Assembly: GCA_030425785.1 (NCBI GenBank)
Contig: JAUHYJ010000231.1
Coordinates: forward strand, 1-6,130
Length of the DNA stretch: 6,130 nt
DNA from: Acidimicrobiia bacterium
Lineage (GTDB): Bacteria > Actinomycetota > Acidimicrobiia > Acidimicrobiales > Ilumatobacteraceae
Reading direction: 5' to 3'
Within the stretch, counting starts at the first letter, position 1, and each line of letters starts with the position of its first letter. The notes under the pieces are model-generated. The model worked only from the letters and a program-made list of their open reading frames with translations. It had not been told where the DNA came from and did not search any database. A program made the translations under genes and the position numbers. Positions 1 to 6,022 of the stretch are shown here, in pieces.

Positions 1-408
1 GACGTCGTTGACGTCGACGCCGGCCGCGTCGGCGAACGCGGAGCGTAACTGGGCACCGACCTCCTCGGGCTGGTCGCCGACCTGCACCTTGATGATGTCG
101 CCCTGCTCGGAGGTGCGCTCCTGGAGCCGCGCTCCCTCGGTCGAGATGCCGCTGTCGGCGAGCACGACCTCGGCGTCGGCGATCGTGAACTGCTCCGCCG
201 GCACATCCCAGGACACGCCGCCCTCGAAGTCGATGCCCAGGTTGAGGCCCTGGGTGAACAGCGAGATGACGGTCGCGACGATGAGGACCGCGGAGATGAT
301 CGCGCCGATCTTGCGGCGGCCCACGAAGTCGATGGCGGTCTGCCCGTCGACCAGTCGGCCGATCCCGCTCTCCGCGATCTCCGGACGTTCGAAGGTCGGG
401 GCGGTCAT
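1..408 (-). CDS. secF: Protein translocase subunit SecF (N-terminal part, cut by window edge)
   Basis: SecF pairs with SecD in the cytoplasmic membrane, and the complex uses the proton motive force to help pull secreted proteins through SecYEG. Only the first 136 codons are in the window; the frame stays open to base 1. A cytoplasmic N-terminus is followed by a first membrane segment at about residues 33-52. Directly after it comes GLNLGIDFEGG at residues 54-64, the family signature at the start of the first extracytoplasmic domain, part of which follows. The ATG overlaps the secD stop codon by four bases (ATGA). A GGAG lies seven bases upstream (bases 416-419), which supports this start and translational coupling to secD. 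The remaining membrane segments lie outside the window. The assignment is secure. Confidence 0.96.
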   Translation of the reverse strand, partial: MTAPTFERPEIAESGIGRLVDGQTAIDFVGRRKIGAIISAVLIVATVISLFTQGLNLGIDFEGGVSWDVPAEQFTIADAEVVLADSGISTEGARLQERTSEQGDIIKVQVGDQPEEVGAQLRSAFADAAGVDVNDV

Positions 409-1751
409 GTTGCGGCTCCGATCGGTGCGGCGGTCATCGTGACGCCGCCGGAGTCCTCGGCCATCCACTTCGAGCGCGCCAGCAGGAACACGGCCGGGCG
501 GGTGAAGAAGTAACAGACGAGCAGGTCACAGATCGTCGTGATGCCGAGGTACAACGCGAAGCCCTTGACCGACCCGACCGACAACCAGAACAGGATCAGC
601 GACGCCATGAGCGACACCAGGTCGGCCGACACGATCGTGCGCCACGTCGCCTGGAAGCTGCGCGGCGCCGCGTTGCGCAGCGACCGACCGTGACGCGCCT
701 CGTCTCGCAGTCGCTCGAAGAACACCACGTAGGAGTCGACGGTCACGCCGACCGCGACGATGATGCCGGTCGCGCCGGCCAGCGTCAGCGCATAGTTCGT
801 CGCCTGTGAGACCAGCGTGGCCAACGTGAACACCGTCATGCCCCAGATGATCAGCCCGGAGATGATCACGACCGCCAGCTTCCGGTAGTAGAAGACCATG
901 AACGCGAGCACGAGCGCGACGCCGACCAGCCCCGCGACCAGCGCTGCGTTCAGCGAGTCCTGACCGGCGGTCGGCGACACGGTCTCGACGCGCTCGGTGA
1001 CCATCTGGAAGGGGAATGCGCCTCGGTTGAGGACGTCGGCCAGCGACCGGGCCTCGTCCTCGGTGAACTGACCGCTGATCTGGACCGAGCCCTGGAACGA
1101 CGGTGCGTTCACGTTGGGCGCCGACTGGATGACCCGGTCGAGCGAGATCGCGAGCTGACCCGACGGGCACACCGCGGTCCGGTTGAAGCACTCGGCAGCC
1201 AGCGCGTTCCACTGCGCCTCGCCGGCGCCGGACAGGTCGACGTTGACCGCCCAACGCCCGAGCTGGTCGAAGGCGACGTCGGCGCTCTTGCGCTCGAAGA
1301 CCTCGCCGCTCGCGCCCTGTTCACCGAGGAGGCACGAACCGCCACCGAGCAGGGGCATGAGGGTGTCGGTCGCATCCTCGGGCGCCACGACCGCCGTCGC
1401 ATCGCACGAGATGACCGGTTTGAGCGCCACGATGCCCGACACGCTCACGGCCGACAGGGCCTCTTCCTGGTCGTTGACGCCGGGCAGATCGACGATCACG
1501 TTGCTGCCCTCGACGCGGACGTCGGGTTCGGCGATGCCCGTGGCCTCGAGCTGGTCGCGCACCAGGTCGCGGATGATCGTGAGGTCCTCCGCGGTCGCGC
1601 CCTCCTCGGCCGGGGCCAGGATCGCCGAGACGCCGCCCTTCAGGTCGAGGCCCAGCACCGGGTGGTTGCCGAGGCTCAGGTTGACGGCGAGCAACGAGGC
1701 GACGACACCGACGAAGACGATGATCGACGCCCAGAGGCGCTTCGTGCTCAC
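405..1751 (-). CDS. secD: Protein translocase subunit SecD
   Basis: SecD is the RND-like partner of SecF, aiding late steps of Sec-dependent export. The 448-residue product has a first membrane segment at about 7-27, then the signature LGLDLKGG at 33-40. A large extracytoplasmic region runs to about 265, with the conserved stretch QLAISLDRVIQSAPNVNAP at 199-217 and QISGQFTEDEA at 224-234. Five more membrane segments follow: about 268-287, 291-312, 320-341, 371-391 and 397-417. The segment near 332-350 holds VTVDSYVVFFERLRDE, with the family's conserved Asp at 339. It is shorter than the roughly 615-residue E. coli protein. The open frame extends far upstream through yajC and into tgt, but that part is a shadow. 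The GTG at 1751 is chosen because it overlaps the yajC stop by four bases and places the first membrane segment at the N-terminus. Four Cys (116, 140, 188, 195) lie in the outer domain. Confidence 0.97.
   Translation of the reverse strand: MSTKRLWASIIVFVGVVASLLAVNLSLGNHPVLGLDLKGGVSAILAPAEEGATAEDLTIIRDLVRDQLEATGIAEPDVRVEGSNVIVDLPGVNDQEEALSAVSVSGIVALKPVISCDATAVVAPEDATDTLMPLLGGGSCLLGEQGASGEVFERKSADVAFDQLGRWAVNVDLSGAGEAQWNALAAECFNRTAVCPSGQLAISLDRVIQSAPNVNAPSFQGSVQISGQFTEDEARSLADVLNRGAFPFQMVTERVETVSPTAGQDSLNAALVAGLVGVALVLAFMVFYYRKLAVVIISGLIIWGMTVFTLATLVSQATNYALTLAGATGIIVAVGVTVDSYVVFFERLRDEARHGRSLRNAAPRSFQATWRTIVSADLVSLMASLILFWLSVGSVKGFALYLGITTICDLLVCYFFTRPAVFLLARSKWMAEDSGGVTMTAAPIGAAT
416..419 (-). 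promoter_or_regulatory. Ribosome binding site of secF
   Basis: GGAG inside the last codons of secD, seven bases before the overlapping secF ATG. It supports the ATGA start and lets secF be translated by re-initiation after secD. Confidence 0.6.
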
Positions 1752-2089
1752 GACTCGTCCGCGTCGGCGGGTTCGGTCTCGGGGCCCTCGGCATCCGTGT
1801 CGACCTTGCGCTGCACCGCCGCCCGGGCGATCCGGATCTGCACGTCGTCGTCGATCTCGAGCCAGAGACGGTCGCCGTCCTCGCCGGTGATGAATCCGTA
1901 GATGCCCGACGTCGTGATGACCTCGTCGCCGACGCCGATCGACGACTGCAACGAGGCCTGCTCCTTCATCCGCTTGCGCTGCGGACGGATGAGCAGGAAG
2001 TACATGACGACGGGGATCGCCAGAAGGAAGAGGAGCGAGCCGATGCCCGACCCGCCGCTGTCCTGGGCGATGAGAGAGAGTGCATGCAT
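1748..2089 (-). CDS. yajC: Preprotein translocase accessory subunit YajC
   Basis: YajC is a small single-span membrane protein that associates with SecDF and the SecYEG translocon. The 113-residue product has a short outer N-terminus, one hydrophobic segment at about 17-34, then the hallmark LIRPQRKRMKEQ (33-44). The cytoplasmic domain follows with GDEVITTSGIYGFITG (54-69), typical of the family. The tail is acidic (ETEPADADES). A TTG at 2101 would add four residues, but it overlaps a candidate promoter hexamer and has no ribosome binding site, so the ATG at 2089 is preferred. No Shine-Dalgarno sequence precedes the ATG either, which fits a leaderless or near-leaderless message. The stop overlaps the secD GTG by four bases. 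yajC is the first gene of a yajC-secD-secF unit. Identity is secure; the exact start is less so. Confidence 0.93.
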   Translation of the reverse strand: MHALSLIAQDSGGSGIGSLLFLLAIPVVMYFLLIRPQRKRMKEQASLQSSIGVGDEVITTSGIYGFITGEDGDRLWLEIDDDVQIRIARAAVQRKVDTDAEGPETEPADADES

Positions 2090-2100
2090 AGCGGCGAGCA

Positions 2101-2106
2101 AGCCTA
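2101..2106 (-). promoter_or_regulatory. Candidate -10 element of yajC-secDF
   Basis: TAGGCT fits TANNNT and lies 11 bases before the yajC ATG, in the short gap after tgt. The surrounding bases CGTTAGGCTTGCTC closely resemble those before tgt (CGTTAGCCTCGCAC). No convincing -35 box is seen. This is inferred from position and from recurrence before other lead genes. Confidence 0.4.
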
Positions 2107-2130
2107 ACGGGTGCCGGTGTCGAACGGGTG
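2106..2130 (-). repeat. Short direct repeat upstream of yajC
   Basis: CACCCGTT occurs twice on the minus strand, at 2130-2123 and 2113-2106, with starts 17 bases apart. The second copy abuts the candidate -10 hexamer and the first falls about where a -35 element would be. It could be an operator half-site pair or chance; the gap between tgt and yajC is only about 50 bases. Confidence 0.35.
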
Positions 2131-2140
2131 GTGGAGTCGC

Positions 2141-3238
2141 TCAGCCCCATACCGCGAGGATGTCGCGGCGGAGGTGCTGGAACGATCCGTCGACGATCGC
2201 GGCCCGCATCCGCTCGAGCAGCCGCAGCGTCCAGGCCACGTTGTGCAGGCTCACCAGGCGCGACGCGCTCGGCTCGCCGACCTTGAACAGGTGGCGCAGG
2301 TACCCACGGCTGTGTCGGGCGCACACCTGGCAGGTGCAGGTCGCGTCGATCGGTTCGTCACTCAGGGCGAACTCCTGGCGCTTCAGGTTGACCCGACCGA
2401 CCGATGTCAACGCCGTGCCGTGCCGCCCGAGCCGGGTCTGCATCACGCAGTCGAACTGGTCGACACCGAGGTGCACGGCCTCGACCATGCTGGCCGGGTC
2501 GCCGACGCCCATCAGGTACCGCGGACGGTCGGTCGGCAGATGGGCGATCGCCGCGGCCAACGCGGGGATCATCTCGTCGCGGGTCTCCCCCACGCTCAAC
2601 CCACCGATGCCGTAGCCGTCGAAGGCGAGCGCGACGGTGCGCTCGGCCGACTCGGCCCGCATCGTCTCGCTGACGCCGCCCTGGACGATCCCGAACAGGG
2701 CCTGGTCGGTTCGCGAGTGATGGTCGCGTGCCCTCGCCGCCCAGGCGTTGGTGCGTTCGACGGCGAGACGGATGACGTCCGGCGGGCTCGGCAGCGGCGG
2801 ACACACGTCGAGCACCATCTGGATGTCGGCGCCGAGGAGCTGCTGGGTGTCGACCGCAGCCTCCGGGGTGAACCGATGCGTCGAGCCGTCGTACGTCGAC
2901 TGGAACGTGACACCGTCGTCGTCGACCTTCGGTTCGAGCGAGAACACCTGGAACCCGCCCGAGTCGGTGAGCGTCAGCCCGCTCCACCCGGCGAAGCGCG
3001 CCAGGCCGCCGAAGTGGGCGACCGTGTCCGCGCCCGGTCGCATCATCAGGTGGTACGTGTTCCCGAGCACGATCTGAGCGCCGAGGGCGTCGTAGTCCTC
3101 GGCGCTCAGGTACTTGATGGCGCCGCGCGTGCCGACCGGCATGAACAGCGGCGTCGTGTAGCTCCCGTTGGCGGTCGTGGCGACGCCGGCGCGCGCGTCG
3201 CCGTCGGTCGCCTCGGTCTCGAATCGGACGGGATGCAC
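2141..3238 (-). CDS. tgt: Queuine/preQ1 tRNA-guanine transglycosylase
   Basis: Tgt swaps the wobble guanine 34 of tRNAs with GUN anticodons for preQ1, a step of bacterial queuosine synthesis in the cytoplasm. The 365-residue product covers the whole family. Visible elements are FMPVGTRGAIK (32-42), the LGNTYHLMMRPG substrate pocket strand (58-69), TDSGGFQ with the conserved Asp 92, and LDVCPPLPS with Asp 144 in the base-recognition position. GIVQGG (183-188), GIGGLSVGE (210-218) and FDCVMQTR (262-269) follow, the last carrying the nucleophile Asp 263. Zinc ligands are Cys 301, 303, 306 and His 332. The usual Pro after FDCVM/L is Gln 267 here. The GTG at 3238 is the only sensible start: queA's stop lies in the same frame 21 bases upstream. 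No ribosome binding site is seen; a TANNNT hexamer lies eight bases before the GTG. Confidence 0.97.
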   Translation of the reverse strand: MHPVRFETEATDGDARAGVATTANGSYTTPLFMPVGTRGAIKYLSAEDYDALGAQIVLGNTYHLMMRPGADTVAHFGGLARFAGWSGLTLTDSGGFQVFSLEPKVDDDGVTFQSTYDGSTHRFTPEAAVDTQQLLGADIQMVLDVCPPLPSPPDVIRLAVERTNAWAARARDHHSRTDQALFGIVQGGVSETMRAESAERTVALAFDGYGIGGLSVGETRDEMIPALAAAIAHLPTDRPRYLMGVGDPASMVEAVHLGVDQFDCVMQTRLGRHGTALTSVGRVNLKRQEFALSDEPIDATCTCQVCARHSRGYLRHLFKVGEPSASRLVSLHNVAWTLRLLERMRAAIVDGSFQHLRRDILAVWG

Positions 3239-3246
3239 GTCGTGCG

Positions 3247-3252
3247 AGGCTA
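3247..3252 (-). promoter_or_regulatory. Candidate -10 element of tgt
   Basis: TAGCCT fits TANNNT and sits eight bases before the tgt GTG in the 21-base queA-tgt gap, which has no Shine-Dalgarno sequence. The spacing would put the transcript start at or very near the GTG, as in leaderless actinobacterial messages. tgt could also be read through from queA. Confidence 0.42.
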
Positions 3253-3259
3253 ACGAGGT

Positions 3260-4318
3260 TCAGCTCGCGCGGCCGTCGCCGGCGACACGATCGAGGAGCA
3301 TGGCGTCGCCGAAACTCAAGAAGCGGTACTCCTCGGCCAGGGCTGCTGCGTACAGCGACCGCCAGCGGTCACCCACGAAGGCGTCGATCATCATGAGCAG
3401 GGTGGTCTTCGGCAGGTGGAAGTTGGTCATGAGCACGTCGACGAGCTGCCACTCGTACCCGGCACGGATGAAGATGTCGGTGCGACCGGCGAGCTCGCCG
3501 GTGGTCGCCGCGGACTCCAGCGCCCGAACGCTCGTGGTGCCGACGCACACCACTCGTCCTCCTGCCGCCCGCGTCGCTCGGCAGCGCTCCATCGTGGCCG
3601 CGGGGACGCGGTACCGCTCGGTGTGCATGCGATGCGTGGTGGGATCGTCCTCGGTGACGGGACGGAAGGTGTCGAGCCCCACCACGAGTTCGACCTTCGC
3701 GACCTCGACACCCCGGTCGGCCAGACGCTCGAACAGCCCGGGCGTGAAGTGCAGGCCGGCGGTCGGCGCCGCCGCGCTGCCGGGCTCGCGGGCGTACACC
3801 GTCTGGTACCGATCGGGGTCGGCGAGGCGCTCGGTGATGTACGGCGGGAGCGGCATCTCACCGTGTTCGTCGAGCACGCGGAGCACGTCGAGGTCGTCGA
3901 GGTCGTCGACCGATCCGAGCACCTGCACGCTGAACGTGTCACTCGACGCCGTGCGCTCGCCGATCTCGACGACGTCCCGACCGTCGGGGGCCACGAGCCG
4001 CTCACCCCGCTTGAGCTTGCGGGCCGGGCGCACCAGCGCCTCCCAGACCGTGCGTTGCCCGTCGAGCGGCTCGAGGAGCAGCACCTCGGCCGCACCACCG
4101 GTTCGGCGTCGCAGTGCGAGACGGGCCGGGATCACCTTGGTCTCGTTGACGACCAGCAGGTCACCGGGTCGCAGGATGTCGGGCAGATCGCGAACGTGAC
4201 GGTGCTCGGGGGCCGCACTCCCCCGGTCGACGAGCAGACGGGCCGCGTCGCGCGGCTCGATCGGCGTCTGCGCGATGCGGTCCTCCGGCAGCTCGTAGTC
4301 GAAGTCGGACAACCGCAC
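3260..4318 (-). CDS. queA: S-adenosylmethionine:tRNA ribosyltransferase-isomerase
   Basis: QueA transfers and rearranges the ribosyl part of S-adenosylmethionine onto preQ1-modified tRNA, giving epoxyqueuosine. It acts right after Tgt. The 352-residue product is full length for the family. It starts with the typical LSDFDYELPEDRIAQTPIEP (3-22). It then shows DLLVVNETKVIPARL (53-67), EMPLPPYI (154-161), YQTVYA (171-176), AAAPTAGLHFT (182-192) and VELVVGLDTFRPV (209-221). HRMHTERY (229-236), VGTTSVRALES (259-269), TNFHLPKTTLLMM (298-310) and the C-terminal EYRFLSFGDAML (330-341) complete it. The open frame extends upstream into the nitrile hydratase genes as a shadow; the GTG at 4318 is chosen because family homology begins exactly there. 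It starts 35 bases after the accessory gene's stop, without a ribosome binding site but with a TANNNT hexamer eight bases upstream. tgt follows directly. Confidence 0.98.
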   Translation of the reverse strand: MRLSDFDYELPEDRIAQTPIEPRDAARLLVDRGSAAPEHRHVRDLPDILRPGDLLVVNETKVIPARLALRRRTGGAAEVLLLEPLDGQRTVWEALVRPARKLKRGERLVAPDGRDVVEIGERTASSDTFSVQVLGSVDDLDDLDVLRVLDEHGEMPLPPYITERLADPDRYQTVYAREPGSAAAPTAGLHFTPGLFERLADRGVEVAKVELVVGLDTFRPVTEDDPTTHRMHTERYRVPAATMERCRATRAAGGRVVCVGTTSVRALESAATTGELAGRTDIFIRAGYEWQLVDVLMTNFHLPKTTLLMMIDAFVGDRWRSLYAAALAEEYRFLSFGDAMLLDRVAGDGRAS

Positions 4319-4326
4319 GGCGATGC

Positions 4327-4332
4327 AGCGTA
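4327..4332 (-). promoter_or_regulatory. Candidate -10 element of queA
   Basis: TACGCT fits TANNNT, eight bases before the queA GTG, in the 35-base gap after the nitrile hydratase accessory gene. No Shine-Dalgarno sequence is present. CTGACC lies 19 bases upstream and is at best a weak -35. If real, queA has its own leaderless transcript separate from the nitrile hydratase operon. Confidence 0.42.
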
Positions 4333-4353
4333 CCGACGCCGTTCCGGTCGGGG

Positions 4354-4713
4354 TCAGGCGGGGAAGTCGGCGGCGATCAGCTCGATCGGGCGCCCGTGCG
4401 GCGTCCGCGCCGCAGCGCGCTCCCAGGCGGCGCGATGGCGATCGAGTTCGACGTCGGTCCCGGCGCCCGTCGACGCGATCAGTCCTTCGAGCGCGACGAG
4501 CCAGTGCCGGTAGTAGGTGTCGCCGAGGTCGGGATCGCCGGCCGCCTGCGCCGCTGCGATCGTGGTGGCGAGGGCGTCGGCCCACTCGGTCCAGGTGAAC
4601 AGTCCCTGCTCGTGCAGCGCGACGGTCATCGCGAACGCCTGTGCCTCCCACGGCTCGCGGAACACCGGTTCGTCGCCGTCGACCGGCTGCCCGGGGAGCA
4701 GCTCGACGCTCAC
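4354..4713 (-). CDS. Nitrile hydratase accessory protein (P14K/activator type)
   Basis: This 119-residue protein belongs to the small activators needed to mature nitrile hydratase. In characterised cobalt-type systems (P14K, NhlE) they deliver a cobalt-loaded, oxidised alpha subunit by subunit swapping. The family resembles the N-terminal half of the beta subunit, and that is visible here. FREPWEAQAFAMTVALHEQG (18-37) corresponds to beta's FHRAWEPRALAVNIAVGAQG, and YYRHWLVALEGLI (67-79) to beta's YYQIWLSALERLV. FTWTEWADAL (39-48) is typical of activators. The polar C-terminus replaces beta's barrel domain. The GTG at 4713 overlaps the beta stop by four bases (GTGA) and has GGAG five bases upstream. 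The open frame continues upstream, but those residues are a shadow of beta. It is the last gene of the nitrile hydratase operon. Confidence 0.88.
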   Translation of the reverse strand: MSVELLPGQPVDGDEPVFREPWEAQAFAMTVALHEQGLFTWTEWADALATTIAAAQAAGDPDLGDTYYRHWLVALEGLIASTGAGTDVELDRHRAAWERAAARTPHGRPIELIAADFPA

Positions 4714-5375
4714 GCCGGCTCCGGTGACAGGTACGACTCCCATGCGTCGACCGAGACCGTCTGTCCGGCGCGGGCGTCGTCCCACAGGTCGGTGGCGTCG
4801 ACCACGACGGTGTAGAGCCACTGTGGCTGCTCGCCGAGATCGTGAGCGTTCGTGTCGGGGAACACGTGCACGCCGTGGAGCCGCTCGACGGTCCCGACGG
4901 CGCCGGCGACATAGCCCGGCACGCGGGTGTGGTGGTCCGGTCGGTCCGATGTGATGCGTACCCGGTCGCCGACGGCGTACCGCGCCGCCGACTCGGCAGG
5001 CCGTTCGGCCGGGCGACCGCGTCGCATCGCCTCGTCGACGCGATCGGCCGTCAGCGGCGGGCGCGCGTCGGGCGACGGCGGGCGCAGCGACCGCCCCTCG
5101 ACGACCTCGTCGGCGCCGACGAGGCCACGGTCGATCACGAGCCGTTCGAGCGCCGAGAGCCAGATCTGGTAGTAGCTCAGCTCGGCGTAGTCGGGCAACG
5201 TCTCCCGGTACCGGCGGCTCATGTCGATGTTCCACCTACCTTGCGCCCCGACGGCGATGTTCACCGCCAAGGCGCGCGGCTCCCATGCCCGGTGGAAGCG
5301 GACGTCCTCGGGCTCGTCGACGACGGGACCGTGGCCGAGTTGGCCGCCGAGATCGGCGTGGCTCACGTACGTCAT
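4710..5375 (-). CDS. nthB: Nitrile hydratase beta subunit
   Basis: The beta subunit pairs with alpha to form the active site that hydrates nitriles to amides. The 221-residue product is of normal size. The N-terminus (THYV-like, MTYVSHADLGGQLGHGPV) contains the family's DLGG...GPV. A helical domain follows with FHRAWEPRALAVNIAVGAQG (27-46), NIDMSRRYRE (49-58) and SYYQIWLSALERLV (67-80). A proline-rich linker (about 97-130) leads to the C-terminal SH3-like barrel starting YAVGDRVRI (133-141), then TRVPGYVAGAVGTVERLHG (150-168). HVFPDTNAH (170-178) and LYTVVVDATDLW (187-198) follow. Arg 54 or 55 and Arg 151 are the likely partners of the oxidised cysteines of alpha. The ATG at 5375 overlaps the alpha stop (ATGA); no ribosome binding site is evident, so coupling to alpha is likely. 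Beta is intact, not split as in thiocyanate hydrolase. Confidence 0.94.
   Translation of the reverse strand: MTYVSHADLGGQLGHGPVVDEPEDVRFHRAWEPRALAVNIAVGAQGRWNIDMSRRYRETLPDYAELSYYQIWLSALERLVIDRGLVGADEVVEGRSLRPPSPDARPPLTADRVDEAMRRGRPAERPAESAARYAVGDRVRITSDRPDHHTRVPGYVAGAVGTVERLHGVHVFPDTNAHDLGEQPQWLYTVVVDATDLWDDARAGQTVSVDAWESYLSPEPA
4719..4722 (-). promoter_or_regulatory. Ribosome binding site of the accessory gene
   Basis: GGAG within the end of nthB, five bases before the GTG that overlaps the nthB stop. It decides this start over the longer upstream open frame. Confidence 0.6.
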
Positions 5376-6013
5376 GGCGCCGTGGCAGCGAGCTGGTCGG
5401 GGGTCAGCGGCAGCCCGGTGCCGATCATCGAGTTGCGCGTCACGAGTGGCGCCAGTTCCTCGGCTGTCATGTCGTCGGTGCCGTCGGGACGCATCGGGAT
5501 GACGAGGTAGCGGATCTCGGCGGTCGAGTCCCAGACCCGGACGTCGACACCGTCGGGCAGGGTGACGCCGAAGTCCGCGAGCACGCCGTGCGGGTCGCGC
5601 ACCGCGCGTGAGCGGTACGGCGCGCTCTTGTACCACGTCGGCGGCAACCCGAGGACCGGCCAGGGATAGCAGCTGCACAGCGTGCAGACGACCATGTGGT
5701 GCTGCTCCGGCGTGTTGAACAGCGCCACCATGTGCTCACCCTGGCGTCCGCCGTATCCGAGCGAGTCGATCGCAGCCGTGGCATCGCGGGCGAGCCATTC
5801 GGCGAACTCCGGGTCGGTCCAGGCCGTCGCGACCACGTGTGCGCCGAAGCGCGGCCCGACCTGGGTCTGGTACAGCTCGATGATGCGGTCGAGCGCGGGC
5901 GGATCGATGTAGCCCTTGTCGGTCAGGAGCGATTCGAGCGCGCGCACGCGCACGTCCATCTCGCCGAGCTCGCTGTACTCGAGTTCGTCGTCGTGATCGT
6001 GACCGTGCCCCAT
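5372..6013 (-). CDS. nthA: Nitrile hydratase alpha subunit, cobalt type
   Basis: The alpha subunit carries the metal centre of nitrile hydratase (R-CN + H2O to amide), a cytoplasmic enzyme. The 213-residue product has full family length. The metal-binding loop is VCTLCSCY at 109-116. Cys 110, 113 and 115 plus the backbone around Ser 114 are the expected ligands, with Cys 113 and 115 oxidised in the mature enzyme. Thr after the first Cys and Tyr after the last mark the cobalt type; iron enzymes have VCSLCSCT. Around it lie HHMVVCTLC and YPWPVLGLPPTWYKSAPYRS (116-135), then ADFGVTLPDGVDVRVWDSTA (146-165) and RYLVIPMRP (168-176). The N-terminus is His-rich (MGHGHDHDD). The ATG at 6013 is the first plausible start; no Shine-Dalgarno sequence, but TAGTCT lies nine bases upstream. 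It heads an alpha-beta-activator operon. No amidase or cobalt transporter is in the window. Confidence 0.96.
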   Translation of the reverse strand: MGHGHDHDDELEYSELGEMDVRVRALESLLTDKGYIDPPALDRIIELYQTQVGPRFGAHVVATAWTDPEFAEWLARDATAAIDSLGYGGRQGEHMVALFNTPEQHHMVVCTLCSCYPWPVLGLPPTWYKSAPYRSRAVRDPHGVLADFGVTLPDGVDVRVWDSTAEIRYLVIPMRPDGTDDMTAEELAPLVTRNSMIGTGLPLTPDQLAATAP

Positions 6014-6022
6014 CGGTCCCGG

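Noticed and set aside
1752..2324. N-terminal extension of the secD frame back into tgt
   Set aside because: These codons overlap yajC and the end of tgt in another frame, are Arg/Pro-rich without family similarity, and SecD similarity starts at the GTG at 1751.
2111..3253. Long plus-strand open frame opposite tgt
   Set aside because: It mirrors the codon structure of tgt in GC-rich DNA; composition is Arg/Ala/Val-rich with no recognisable motif.
4333..4351. Inverted repeat CCGAC/GTCGG between the accessory gene and queA as a terminator
   Set aside because: Only a five-base stem with a nine-base loop and no T-run after it.
3416..4513. Long plus-strand open frame opposite queA
   Set aside because: Antisense shadow of queA and the accessory gene; no motif or ribosome binding site.
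4319..4912. N-terminal extension of the queA frame
   Set aside because: It overlaps the accessory gene and nthB; QueA similarity begins at residue 1 from the GTG at 4318.
4714..5235. Extension of the accessory-protein frame into nthB
   Set aside because: Arg-rich shadow of nthB; the GTG at 4713 has a ribosome binding site and the usual protein length.
4710..6013. Thiocyanate hydrolase instead of nitrile hydratase
   Set aside because: Thiocyanate hydrolase shares the VCTLCSC loop but has the beta part split over two subunits; here beta is one intact 221-residue protein followed by an activator.
5372..6013. Iron-type nitrile hydratase
   Set aside because: The loop reads CTLCSCY, not CSLCSCT.
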